A stretch of DNA of 18,138 bases from JAWLCG01 sp041687295. Its GTDB lineage: Bacteria; Planctomycetota; Phycisphaerae; SM23-33; FEN-1343. The stretch spans positions 1 through 18,138 of the forward strand of contig JAWLCG010000058.1 in NCBI GenBank assembly GCA_041687295.1, given 5' to 3'. Positions 7,666-15,044 of the stretch are shown here, piece by piece. Under the pieces are notes generated by a model. That model was not told where the DNA came from. It made no database searches and saw nothing but the letters and a program-made list of their open reading frames with translations. Made by a program: the position numbers and the translations under genes. The stretch's first letter is position 1. Each line of letters begins with the position of its first letter.

Positions 7666-8888
7666 GGGGCCTTCCCTTGTGCCTGAGCGTTCCTCCGCAG
7701 CGCCCGCCGCAGGACCCGTTTGATCCTTCGCTTGCCCTGCGCCAACGTCTGGCGCCATCGCGAGGGCGCATGCAGTCGGTATCGGCGAATCAGGCCATCG
7801 AAGGGCAGCCGGGCCAGGTCGTGGTAGAACACGTCCCGCTGGCGGGGCCGATGGCTGGGCTTGTAGAGCATGGGGTTGCCCCCGAGGGCAGCCTCCAGCT
7901 CGGCCGCGCCCAGAAAGAGGCTGTTCCGGCAGGCATCGAGCCAGGACTGCCCGGCCGGGGTGTTGACCAGGATCAGGCTGGTGCCTTTGTCCTCCCGGTC
8001 GTACTGGGGGTACCGGCTGCTGACCCGCCAGAAATCGGCGATGGTGAGGTCGCCCCCCCGGCTGGTGCAGGTGAACCGGCACGCGTAGCAGGCGGGCCGG
8101 AGCGAGTAGTCGCGTAGAAAGGCCACCGTGTAGGGATCGTCGGACATGCCGGCCAGGCGGCTGGAGCCGTCCTCCATGTCCAGCCGGACGCTCGGGCTCT
8201 TCCAGCCGCTGCTCTTGTCCCGGAAGGACAGGCCTGTGGGCCGACAGCCCGTGGCTCTCTGGTGCTCCAGGTACCCCGCCAGCAGCCGCGGCGAAGGCAC
8301 GCCGTGACACACGAGGTCGCAGCAGAGCAGCCCCGCCGTCGAACCCAACAGCCTCCGCGCGCCGGCGACCTGGCAGGGCGTGCCCGAGAACAGCACGGCC
8401 CGCCCCTGCTCCAGGGCGTCCTGCATCGCGCGGTACAGCTCGGGCATCATCTCGCTCTGCACATACTTCGAGCCCCGCAGACGGTGCAGTTCGGCCGGCG
8501 AGTCGATCAGGATGTGGCGGACGACGAGGTTCTCGTCAAAGGCGGCCCCCGCCACGAGCCCCCCCTGGGCCAGCACTTGTTCGGCCAGGGCCGTGAACAC
8601 ACCGCCTGAGGAACTCTCGCGGCGAACGGCCTCATCGAGATGCCAGGCCGCCCAGACCTCGAGTGGCTGGCCTGTCTCGGCCGGCTTGTCACGAGGAGTC
8701 CGGATCGGGCAGACCTCGCGGCACAGATCGCAGCCGGTGCACTCGTCCAGACGGATCCGGGGATGGGGGAAGCCCTCCTCGTCGGGGCTCATGTCGATGC
8801 AGCCCCGGGGACACCGGGCCGCGCAAGCGGCGCAGCCCGTACAGGCCTGCCGATCCTGCCCCAGCGGGTGCTCATCGGTCGTGCTCAT
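7662..8888 (-). CDS. Coenzyme F420 hydrogenase/dehydrogenase beta-subunit (FrhB) type 4Fe-4S protein
   Basis: The 408-residue protein begins with two ferredoxin-like clusters. The first is C16-x2-C19-x2-C22-x3-C26-P, the second C50-x2-C53-x2-C56-x3-C60-P. The FrhB N-terminal signature 'ESSSGGVFTALAEQVL' (91-106), 'LRGSKYVQSEM', 'VLFSGTPCQVAG' and 'GGDLTIADFW' follow, with extra cysteines in 'ACYACRFTC'. Relatives occur in polysaccharide clusters next to pyruvyl transferases and glycosyltransferases. There the flavin/Fe-S redox role is not well defined, and F420 need not be involved. The start is ATG 8888, with AGAGG on the - strand 5-6 bases upstream. It overlaps the pyruvyl transferase gene by 4 bases and is divergent from the glycosyltransferase gene across about 115 bases. 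Confidence 0.88.
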   Translation of the reverse strand: MSTTDEHPLGQDRQACTGCAACAARCPRGCIDMSPDEEGFPHPRIRLDECTGCDLCREVCPIRTPRDKPAETGQPLEVWAAWHLDEAVRRESSSGGVFTALAEQVLAQGGLVAGAAFDENLVVRHILIDSPAELHRLRGSKYVQSEMMPELYRAMQDALEQGRAVLFSGTPCQVAGARRLLGSTAGLLCCDLVCHGVPSPRLLAGYLEHQRATGCRPTGLSFRDKSSGWKSPSVRLDMEDGSSRLAGMSDDPYTVAFLRDYSLRPACYACRFTCTSRGGDLTIADFWRVSSRYPQYDREDKGTSLILVNTPAGQSWLDACRNSLFLGAAELEAALGGNPMLYKPSHRPRQRDVFYHDLARLPFDGLIRRYRLHAPSRWRQTLAQGKRRIKRVLRRALRRNAQAQGKAP

Positions 8889-8933
8889 GCTTGCCTCTCT
8901 GTAGCGGGGTCCTCAAAGGCAGGGCACTTTGTT

Positions 8934-8963
8934 TTGACGTGGTCGCCCCCAGGCCGATACCAT
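8934..8963 (+). promoter_or_regulatory. Candidate sigma70-type promoter for the glycosyltransferase gene
   Basis: TTGACG at 8934-8939 and TACCAT at 8958-8963 are 18 bases apart, matching the -35 box at 5 of 6 and the -10 box at 4 of 6 positions. They lie in the divergent gap upstream of the ATG at 9004. The expected transcript start is near 8970. No counterpart is obvious for the - strand gene. Confidence 0.38.
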
Positions 8964-9003
8964 GGACCTCCTGCGAGGAAGACAGAGACAGGAGGAGCCT
9001 CCC

Positions 9004-9843
9004 ATGCCCGATTCTCCACTGGTCAGCGTAATCGTCCCCACCTACAACCGCGCAGACCTCGTCCGCAGGGCTGTGGACAGCATCCTACTGCAGACCCACC
9101 GGAATGTCGAGGTCCTTGTCATTGACGACGGATCGACGGACCAGACCCTTGAGGTCCTGAAGGAGGCGCAGGCCAGAGATTCACGGGTGCAGCCCCTTCG
9201 CAACAATAGCCCCAAAGGCTGCGCCGGGGCCCGCAATACAGGGCTGCAGCAGGCCCGCGGAGAGTACATCGCCTTTCTGGACGATGATGACGAGTTCCTG
9301 CCCGAGAAGATCCAGACGCAGGTCGAGTTCCTGCAGCGCCACCCCCAGGCAGGCGTGGTAGTTAGCGGGGCCGCACCGGCTTGGTGCCAGGCCTTGGAGG
9401 CCGGCACGCATTGGGTAGAGCTGGAGTTCTGGCCAAACAAGCTGTTCCAATCCAACCGGGTCCTGTGTCGGCGGGCGGCGATGGAGGGGATTGCCTTCCG
9501 CAGCAACTACATGGAGTGGCGGGATCTGGCGTTCCAACTGTACGAGCACGGTATCGGCGTGCACCTCTCCATGGACCAACTGGCCCGCACGGCCCGCTCG
9601 CAAGGGTCGCTTTCACGTTACAAGGAGGCGATGCTGACCCACGCGCTGGACCACGCCCGGGAGTACTGCCGGCGTTCCATGGATCGGCCTGAGCATGACG
9701 TCTTCCGCCGCTACCTGGGGGTGTGCGAGAAGAACGTGGCCAACTTCAGCCTGAAGCAAGGTCGGCTCTGGCGGGGCGCCCGAGGCTACGCGAAGGCCTT
9801 CAAGGCCTACCGCGATGTCCGCAACCTCATCCCATTTGCCTGA
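9004..9843 (+). CDS. Family 2 glycosyltransferase
   Basis: The 279-residue protein has a GT-A fold signature: 'VSVIVPTYNRADLV' at the N-terminus, 'IDDGSTD' at 40-46, 'GARNTGLQQARGEYIAFLDD' leading to the acidic D93-D-D-D-E metal/nucleotide-sugar site, and 'EWRDLAFQLYEHG' as the distal region. There are no clear membrane spans, so it is probably a cytoplasmic or peripheral sugar transferase in glycan assembly. The ATG at 9004 is preferred because GGAGGAG at 8991-8997 sits 6 bases before it. An in-frame ATG at 8962 would add 14 non-family residues and overlaps the predicted -10 box. The gene is divergent from the FrhB/pyruvyl transferase pair, so the three probably form one functional group. 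The third-position GC looks somewhat lower than in neighbouring genes by eye. The donor and acceptor sugars are unknown. Confidence 0.9.
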   Translation: MPDSPLVSVIVPTYNRADLVRRAVDSILLQTHRNVEVLVIDDGSTDQTLEVLKEAQARDSRVQPLRNNSPKGCAGARNTGLQQARGEYIAFLDDDDEFLPEKIQTQVEFLQRHPQAGVVVSGAAPAWCQALEAGTHWVELEFWPNKLFQSNRVLCRRAAMEGIAFRSNYMEWRDLAFQLYEHGIGVHLSMDQLARTARSQGSLSRYKEAMLTHALDHAREYCRRSMDRPEHDVFRRYLGVCEKNVANFSLKQGRLWRGARGYAKAFKAYRDVRNLIPFA

Positions 9844-9924
9844 GCCGCTACCTGACAGAGCCCCGACACAGGCACGACCAGCGTCCCTCCTCCAAATTGG
9901 CCTTCTGGCCGGCTGCCTCCGCCG

Positions 9925-12354
9925 TCACACCCCGCCCAGCCGTTTGCGGGCGGCCCATTCGGTGATGGCCAGGGCCAGCAGGGCCGTCAGGAGCAGCCAG
10001 CGGTACTCGCCGAGGGGGTCGTGGACGATGAGGCGCTGGCTGTAGGGCACGGGTCGGCCGGTGAGGAAGTAGTCCAGCACGCCGTCGAGGTCGCGCAACG
10101 GACTGTAGCCGCCGCCGCCCGGGGCGGCCGAGTCGCCCATGCGACACAGCAGGTCGAGGTTGGCCACGACGTCCAGGCCCTCCAGGTCGCGCAGGACCAC
10201 CTGGAAGCGATGGCTGGCCGAGAGGGCCCGACCCTCGGCGTCGGCCTCGAGCGTCAGGGCGTACTCGCCGGCGGGCAGGGCGGGCAGTCGGCCCCGGCGG
10301 ACGGGCCCGTCGGCGGCCAGCAGCACGGGCGACTCCGTGCCGTCGGGGGCGGTGAGGGTCAGGCGGACTGGGGCGTCGGGCATCGGCTGGCCGGCCGAGT
10401 CCTCCACGCCGGCCGAGATGACGATCTCCTCGCTGCCGCCAGCCAGGCGACGCTGATCGTACTCGGTGCGGTCGGTGACGACCCAGGCGTTGGGCGTGGG
10501 GTTGGCCAGGTAGTACATCACCTGCCGCCAGAACCGCCTGTGCAGCATCGGCGCCTGCGCGTCGGGCGACAGGGCCCACTGCCAGGTGGCATCCAGGGCG
10601 ATGGCCATCGTTCGGCCCGCGCCGTAGGGCTGGGCGACGATCAGCAGCTCGCCGTCGGGCGTGCGGGCCAGCACGGTCGCCGCCGGCTTGGCCGGGCCGA
10701 GCCGACTGGCGCCGTCGAGCGGCTCGAGCCCCTCCCAGGCCCCCGACAGGGCGGGCGGCTCGTCGTCGAGGCGCATCAACTCCCACGTGCCCGCCTCCAG
10801 CGTGGGGCGGACCTCGACGGGCCCGGCCAGCGAGCCGTGGCTCTCGGGCAGGTCCACCGGCAGGGCGCCGGCCAGCGGCGTATCGTGCCATCGGCCGCCG
10901 GCGAAGCTGTCGGGCCCGCCGATCATCAGCAGACCCTTGCCGTCCCGGGCCACCATGGCCACGAGGGCCTCGAGCTGCCGCTGCGTGAACCGGTCGGCCG
11001 GCACGTCGCCCAGGACGATCACGTGGTAGCCCGCCCAGTCGGACAGGTCCGCGTCGAACGCCTCGGGGCGGGCGACCGTCAGGATCAGCCGATCGATGCG
11101 GAACCGCTCGGCCCCGGCCAGGGCGCGGGCGAGGAACTTGTTCTCGAACCGCCGACGCCCCTCGACGTAGAGCACGCGGAGTTGTCGGCTGACGACCTGT
11201 ACCAGGCGGTGGGCCTCCAGTTGGCCTACCAGGTCGCGGGGCCCGGGCCTGGGCGGCGTCGCCTGCACGGTGAGCCGGTGGAAGCCCACGCCCGCCGGCT
11301 CGGCGCGGAAGTGGACGGTGCGGCTCTGCAGGGCGTCGGTGAACTCGACCGTCTCGGTGCCGATGACCTGCTCGCCCAGCCGGCAAGTGACGGTGACGCT
11401 CTGGCCGGCCAGGCCAACGGCCTCGATGTCGGCGGAGACCGCCAGCGTGTTCATCGCGTCGATGCGGTCGGGCGCCTGCAGGCGGCGGACGTTCAGGGCG
11501 GCCGAGGCCGAGGGCGACTCGCTGCCCACGCCCAGCAGCCACAGGCCCACGCCCCGGCTGGCGAGGGCCTCAGCCTGATCGAGCGGGGCGACGAGGTCGG
11601 CAGTGTTGTTGTTGCCGTCGGTCAGCACGAGCACGCCGGCGGGCTCGAGGCCCTCGGCGAGCAGGCCCTCCAGGGCGAGCTGAACGGCGTCGCCGATGGC
11701 GGTGGCCTCGCCGACGGCGACCATCTCGTCGACGGGCAGGTGGCGCAGGTCGCTGCTGAAGCCCATCACCCGCAGGTCGTACCGCCGGGCCAGCGCGGCC
11801 AGACGCTCGGGCTGGGCCTGCAGGGCCTGGCTGGCCGAGGCGAGCCGCGAGGTGGCCGGCATCCCCGCCGAGGGGGCCGACGCCGTCTGGTAGTCCGGCG
11901 GGGCGTCGCGACGGGCCATCGAGCGGGACAGGTCCACCAGGACCGCCAAACCCTCGCGGACGGGCCGGCGGACCCGCTCGTGCGCCAGTGGCCGGGCCGC
12001 CAGCAGCACCACCAGGATCAGCAGGGCCGACCGCACCCACGCCAGCCGCCGCCGGGCCCTCGGCGAGAGCGGACCGGTGGCGTCGCGGTAGCTGCGGAGG
12101 ATCCAGAGCACCCCCACCGCCCCCACCGCGGCCAGGGCCCAGTGGGCGTCGCGGACGAACAGCCAACCCGCCCCCGCCAGCGGCCCCAGCATCAGGCCCG
12201 CCCCGACCGCCCGGCGGGGCCGAAACTCCCACCGCCCCCCCGCCCGAAAGCCCCACCGCAGCCACTCCCACCCCAGCGCAAGCACACCGGCCGCCACGAA
12301 CAGCGTCGGCAGCGGCAAGGCAGCGAAACGCACAGTCAGAGCGGGGACCAGCAT
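9925..12354 (-). CDS. vWA-domain membrane protein with amidotransferase-like domain
   Basis: The 809-residue protein has four N-terminal hydrophobic spans (about 11-33, 50-67, 71-88, 107-122). A von Willebrand A domain follows, with the MIDAS motif D141-L-S143-R-S145 and 'LVLTDGNNN' near residue 248. An Ig-like or linker region comes next, then a class-I amidotransferase-like Rossmann region from about 440 ('HVIVLGDVPADRF', 'GKGLLMIGGPDSFAGG', later 'PYGAGRTMAIALDATWQWAL'). A C-terminal membrane span lies at about 786-800, with a basic tail. This layout is typical of large BatA-like membrane proteins of planctomycetes, often found near MoxR/DUF58 genes, which are absent here. No catalytic Cys is seen in the amidotransferase-like part, so enzymatic activity is doubtful. 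ATG 12354 is chosen because upstream codons translate the intergenic repeat. It is convergent with the glycosyltransferase gene across 81 bases. Confidence 0.82.
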   Translation of the reverse strand: MLVPALTVRFAALPLPTLFVAAGVLALGWEWLRWGFRAGGRWEFRPRRAVGAGLMLGPLAGAGWLFVRDAHWALAAVGAVGVLWILRSYRDATGPLSPRARRRLAWVRSALLILVVLLAARPLAHERVRRPVREGLAVLVDLSRSMARRDAPPDYQTASAPSAGMPATSRLASASQALQAQPERLAALARRYDLRVMGFSSDLRHLPVDEMVAVGEATAIGDAVQLALEGLLAEGLEPAGVLVLTDGNNNTADLVAPLDQAEALASRGVGLWLLGVGSESPSASAALNVRRLQAPDRIDAMNTLAVSADIEAVGLAGQSVTVTCRLGEQVIGTETVEFTDALQSRTVHFRAEPAGVGFHRLTVQATPPRPGPRDLVGQLEAHRLVQVVSRQLRVLYVEGRRRFENKFLARALAGAERFRIDRLILTVARPEAFDADLSDWAGYHVIVLGDVPADRFTQRQLEALVAMVARDGKGLLMIGGPDSFAGGRWHDTPLAGALPVDLPESHGSLAGPVEVRPTLEAGTWELMRLDDEPPALSGAWEGLEPLDGASRLGPAKPAATVLARTPDGELLIVAQPYGAGRTMAIALDATWQWALSPDAQAPMLHRRFWRQVMYYLANPTPNAWVVTDRTEYDQRRLAGGSEEIVISAGVEDSAGQPMPDAPVRLTLTAPDGTESPVLLAADGPVRRGRLPALPAGEYALTLEADAEGRALSASHRFQVVLRDLEGLDVVANLDLLCRMGDSAAPGGGGYSPLRDLDGVLDYFLTGRPVPYSQRLIVHDPLGEYRWLLLTALLALAITEWAARKRLGGV

Positions 12355-12426
12355 ACCCCCCAGAGTAGCCGCTGGAGCCCCGCCCGCCAAGAGGCAGCAA
12401 GCGGCTCGACCTCGGGGCCCGTTCTG

Positions 12427-12502
12427 GTAGGCCGGACGCAGTCCGGCTGGGCAGAAGCGCCACATGCGGCCTCTTTCCCCAGCCGGACTGCGTCCGGCCT
12501 AC
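12427..12502. repeat. Perfect 25-bp inverted repeat with nested palindromes
   Basis: The arm at 12427-12451 is the exact reverse complement of the arm at 12478-12502, with a 26-base spacer. Each arm is itself a hairpin: GCCGGAC, GCA, GTCCGGC. Outside the perfect arms a further 10 bases match at about 7 positions. It looks like a pair of inverted REP/BIME-like units. No transposase is nearby. It lies between the starts of divergent genes, so it is not in the usual terminator position. Confidence 0.85.
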
Positions 12503-12667
12503 AGGAAGGGGCTTTGGCCCGCCCGCAACCCTGCAGCGCTTAAGGTGAGGGCTGTCGCCCTGGGCTACACTCGGACGCCCCTGGCGGGCTACTGCAGAGC
12601 CCCAGAGACCGGCCCCCATCCGAGGGCATGCGAATCGCCGAAGAACCCTTCCTGAACGTGTGCAGAT

Positions 12668-12690
12668 CCCACAGGAAGGCATTCCGTGGG
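12668..12690. repeat. Small REP-like hairpin
   Basis: CCCAC and GTGGG enclose GGAA and TTCC around the loop GGCA, with one bulged A, giving a 9-bp stem. Its shape (CCCAC outer stem, AT-richer inner stem) resembles the hairpin at 14923-14943, so the two may be related dispersed repeats. Confidence 0.5.
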
Positions 12691-12763
12691 CTTGAGCAGC
12701 AGCCTGCGCCTTCCACCCCGCGCCCCGGCCAACTCTCGTCTGAATGCGCCGGCCGAGCCCCGC

Positions 12764-12795
12764 GTTGACGCAGTAACGCACTGACGCACTGACGC
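12764..12795 (-). repeat. Degenerate octamer array, locus 3
   Basis: Four tandem units read on the - strand as GCGTCAGT, GCGTCAGT, GCGTTACT, GCGTCAAC. They keep the GCGTYA core of locus 1 (2142-2180) and the orientation of locus 2 (2289-2312). The array lies about 30 bases upstream of the -35 box for the PEP carboxykinase gene, where it could in principle bind a regulator, although locus 1 follows a stop codon instead. Confidence 0.8.
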
Positions 12796-12825
12796 TTGTC
12801 CGCCGGCGACCGCCAGGGTTTTTGG

Positions 12826-12853
12826 TTGACATTCCGGGGGAAACGCCTAAAAG
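12826..12853 (+). promoter_or_regulatory. Candidate sigma70-type promoter for PEP carboxykinase
   Basis: A perfect TTGACA at 12826-12831 is followed after 16 bases by TAAAAG at 12848-12853 (4 of 6 matches to TATAAT). The expected transcript start is near 12860, giving a leader of about 75 bases before the ATG at 12934. The surroundings are locally AT-richer than the window, which supports the call. Confidence 0.5.
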
Positions 12854-12933
12854 AGTTGTGTTCGCCTGATCGGATTGGGTGGGCATTCCCTGCGCCGACC
12901 TTCACGCCGACACACGGGAGATCCAAAAGGACT

Positions 12934-14805
12934 ATGGACAAGAAATTCGCTGACATCCTGAAGCCCCGCATGGACGCCGAGAGCTTTGCCAAGCTCGACG
13001 CCCTGGACAACGAAAAGCTCCACGCCTTCATCGCCGATGCCGTGCAGCTATGCCTGCCGGCTACGGTCAAGATATGCGATGACTCGCCCGAGGACATCGC
13101 CTACTGCCGGAAGCTCGCGATCACCAACAGCGAGGAGACGCCCCTGGCCACCGAGGGCCATACCGTCCACTTCGACGGCTACTTCGACCAGGGCCGGGAC
13201 AAGGAAGTCACGCGCTACCTGCTGCCCAAGGGCATGGACCTGGGCGAGCGGCTCAACTCGATCGACCGCCAGGAGGGCCTCGACGAGGTCCGCAGCCTGC
13301 TGGCGGGCCTGATGGCCGGCCGGCAGATGCTGGTGCGGTTCTACTGCCTCGGCCCGGTCAAGTCGCCGTTCAGCATCTCGTGCGTGCAGATCACCGACTC
13401 GGCCTACGTGACCCACAGCGAGGACATGCTCTACCGCCCCGGCTACGAGCAGTTCAAGCGCCTGGGCACCCGCGGCGAGTTCTTCCGCTTCCTGCACTCG
13501 GCCGGACGGATGGAGAACAACGTCTCGGCCGACCCGGACAAGAAGCGGATCTACATCGACATCACCGAGGAGATGGTCTACAGCGTCAACACTCAGTACG
13601 CCGGCAACACCGTCGGGCTCAAGAAGCTCTCGCTGCGCCTGGCCATCCGCAAGGCCGACCGCGAAGACTGGCTGGCCGAGCACATGTTCGTCATGGGCGT
13701 CCACGGGCCCAAGGGCCGGGTCACCTACTTCACCGGCGCCTTCCCCAGCGCGTGCGGCAAGACCTCCACGGCCATGCTGCCCGGCGAGACGATCATCGGT
13801 GACGACATCGCCTACTTCCGCAGCATCGACGGCGAGGCCCGTGCGGTCAACGTCGAGGCCGGCATCTTCGGCATCATCGAGAACGTCAACGCCAAGGACG
13901 ATCCGGTCATCTACGAGGTACTGACCCGCCCCGGCGAGGTCATCTTCGGCAACGTGCTGATCCACAACGGCAAGCCCTACTGGCCCGGCATGGGCGAGAA
14001 CCTGCCCACCGAAGGCGTCAACTTCACCGGGCGATGGACCGAGGGCAAGGTCGGGCCGGACGGCAACCCCGTCCCGCCGGCGCACAAGAACGCCCGCTAC
14101 ACCGTCCGCCTCGGCGCCCTGCAGAACCTCGACGCCGAGATCGACAACCCCCACGGCGTGCCGGTCGGCGGCGTCGTCTACGGCGGGCGCGACAGCGACA
14201 CCAGCGTGCCGGTCCAGGAGAGCTTCGACTGGGCGCACGGCATCCTCACCATGGGCGCGTCGCTGGAGAGCGAGACCACCGCGGCCACCATCGGCAAGGC
14301 CGGCGTCCGCACCTTCAACCTGATGAGCAACCTGGACTTCCTGGCCATCCCGCTGGGCAAGTACATCCAGAACAACCTGCAGTTCGCCGACAAACTGAGC
14401 AACAAGCCCAAGATCTTCGGCACGAACTACTTCCTCCGCGGCAAGGACGGCAAGTTCCTCAACGGCATGCGCGACAAGTCGGTCTGGATCAAGTGGGCCG
14501 AGCTGCGGGTCCACGGCGACGTCGAGGCCATCGAGGCCCCCACCGGCCGGCTGCCCCGCTACGAGGACCTCAAGCGCCTCTTCCAGGAGGTCCTGGGCAA
14601 GGACTACAGCGAGGCCGACTACGTCGAGCAGTTCACCCTCCGCGTGCCGGAGAACCTCAGCAAGCTCGACCGCATCGAGCGGGTTTACCGCTCCGACGTG
14701 CCCGACGCCCCGCAGGTGCTCTTCGACGCGATCAACGCCCAGCGCGACCGCCTGACGAAGCTCGCCTCCGCCAAGGGCGAGTACGTCAGCCCCCTGGACC
14801 TGTAA
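12934..14805 (+). CDS. pckG: Phosphoenolpyruvate carboxykinase, GTP type (divergent)
   Basis: The 623-residue enzyme should interconvert oxaloacetate + GTP and phosphoenolpyruvate + CO2 + GDP (EC 4.1.1.32). The PEPCK-specific P-loop is G268-A-F-P-S-A-C-G-K-T277, with the catalytic Cys at 274. The second kinase motif G289-D-D-I follows, then 'VEAGIFGIIENVN'. The usual 'GAxMRSEATAAAEH' of animal and actinobacterial enzymes appears as 'GASLESETTAATIG', and the guanine-binding Phe-rich stretch is not recognisable. The length and these changes point to the divergent subfamily that also includes archaeal enzymes, so nucleotide preference is less certain than the reaction. ATG 12934 is chosen for the family-like 'MDKKFADILKPRMD'. 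The open frame back to 12796 crosses the promoter. Weak ribosome-binding candidates are GGGAG (12916-12920) and AAAGGA. It is probably monocistronic with its own promoter and terminator. Confidence 0.92.
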   Translation: MDKKFADILKPRMDAESFAKLDALDNEKLHAFIADAVQLCLPATVKICDDSPEDIAYCRKLAITNSEETPLATEGHTVHFDGYFDQGRDKEVTRYLLPKGMDLGERLNSIDRQEGLDEVRSLLAGLMAGRQMLVRFYCLGPVKSPFSISCVQITDSAYVTHSEDMLYRPGYEQFKRLGTRGEFFRFLHSAGRMENNVSADPDKKRIYIDITEEMVYSVNTQYAGNTVGLKKLSLRLAIRKADREDWLAEHMFVMGVHGPKGRVTYFTGAFPSACGKTSTAMLPGETIIGDDIAYFRSIDGEARAVNVEAGIFGIIENVNAKDDPVIYEVLTRPGEVIFGNVLIHNGKPYWPGMGENLPTEGVNFTGRWTEGKVGPDGNPVPPAHKNARYTVRLGALQNLDAEIDNPHGVPVGGVVYGGRDSDTSVPVQESFDWAHGILTMGASLESETTAATIGKAGVRTFNLMSNLDFLAIPLGKYIQNNLQFADKLSNKPKIFGTNYFLRGKDGKFLNGMRDKSVWIKWAELRVHGDVEAIEAPTGRLPRYEDLKRLFQEVLGKDYSEADYVEQFTLRVPENLSKLDRIERVYRSDVPDAPQVLFDAINAQRDRLTKLASAKGEYVSPLDL

Positions 14806-14852
14806 CCTCTACCGACGGCCACAGAGGCCACAGAGAGGGTAAGAGTTAACAC

Positions 14853-14890
14853 CAAGGGCCCGCGGAACCAACCGGTTCCGCGGGCCCTTG
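14853..14890. terminator. Strong hairpin terminator after PEP carboxykinase
   Basis: A perfect 17-bp stem (14853-14869 with 14874-14890) closes a 4-base loop AACC, 47 bases after the stop codon. The left side begins CAAGGGCCCGCGG. There is no clear T-tract after it (TCATTGG follows), so intrinsic termination may be inefficient and the hairpin may mainly protect the 3' end. Confidence 0.7.
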
Positions 14891-14922
14891 TCATTGGCGT
14901 GCCCCCCTGCTGGTTCTCCAAG

Positions 14923-14943
14923 CCCACGGATGCAATCCGTGGG
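14923..14943. repeat. REP-like hairpin CCCACGGAT/ATCCGTGGG
   Basis: CCCACGGAT (14923-14931) and ATCCGTGGG (14935-14943) form a perfect 9-bp stem around GCA, extended by AG/CT with one bulged G. It lies 33 bases after the PEP carboxykinase terminator. It resembles the hairpin at 12668-12690 and is probably a dispersed intergenic palindrome. Confidence 0.6.
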
Positions 14944-14997
14944 GCTCCCGTCCGGGCGAGGCCCAACGCCCCATGGCGACCTCAACGCCCGTACGGA

Positions 14998-15003
14998 TAC
15001 AAT
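14998..15003 (+). promoter_or_regulatory. Possible -10 element for the 72-residue gene
   Basis: TACAAT matches the -10 consensus at 5 of 6 positions and lies 41 bases before the ATG at 15045. No acceptable -35 box is present at 16-18 bases upstream, so the call is weak. Confidence 0.28.
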
Positions 15004-15044
15004 GCAGCAGGCCATCGGCCCGAACGGCCCCAGGAGGTCCGCCA

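Larger units (their letters stand above)
12355..12933. other. Gene-free region between divergent vWA and PEP carboxykinase genes
   Basis: No supportable coding region lies in these 579 bases. Short open frames here translate repeat arms (for example peptides with 'PAGLRPAY'). The region holds, in order, a perfect 25-bp inverted repeat (12427-12502), a small hairpin (12668-12690), an octamer array (12764-12795) and a promoter-like pair (12826-12853). The last 80 bases are the likely leader of the PEP carboxykinase transcript. Confidence 0.7.

Noticed and set aside
7666..8310. N-terminal extension of the pyruvyl transferase frame
   Set aside because: The extension lies within the FrhB-type gene and lacks family similarity; the protein starts naturally at MKIGIV with an ATGA overlap.
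12427..12502. Insertion sequence ends
   Set aside because: The arms are only 26 bases apart, there is no transposase and no target-site duplication was seen.
10021..12543. 840-residue open frame on the + strand opposite the vWA gene
   Set aside because: Its composition is His/Gln/Gly/Arg-rich with no recognisable fold, while the - strand product has MIDAS and membrane spans. It is an antisense shadow.
12796..12933. Upstream start of the PEP carboxykinase frame
   Set aside because: It would place the promoter-like TTGACA/TAAAAG pair inside the coding region and adds non-family residues.
13048..14514. 488-residue open frame on the - strand opposite PEP carboxykinase
   Set aside because: It is an antisense shadow rich in Ala/Val/Asp; the + strand encodes an unambiguous enzyme.
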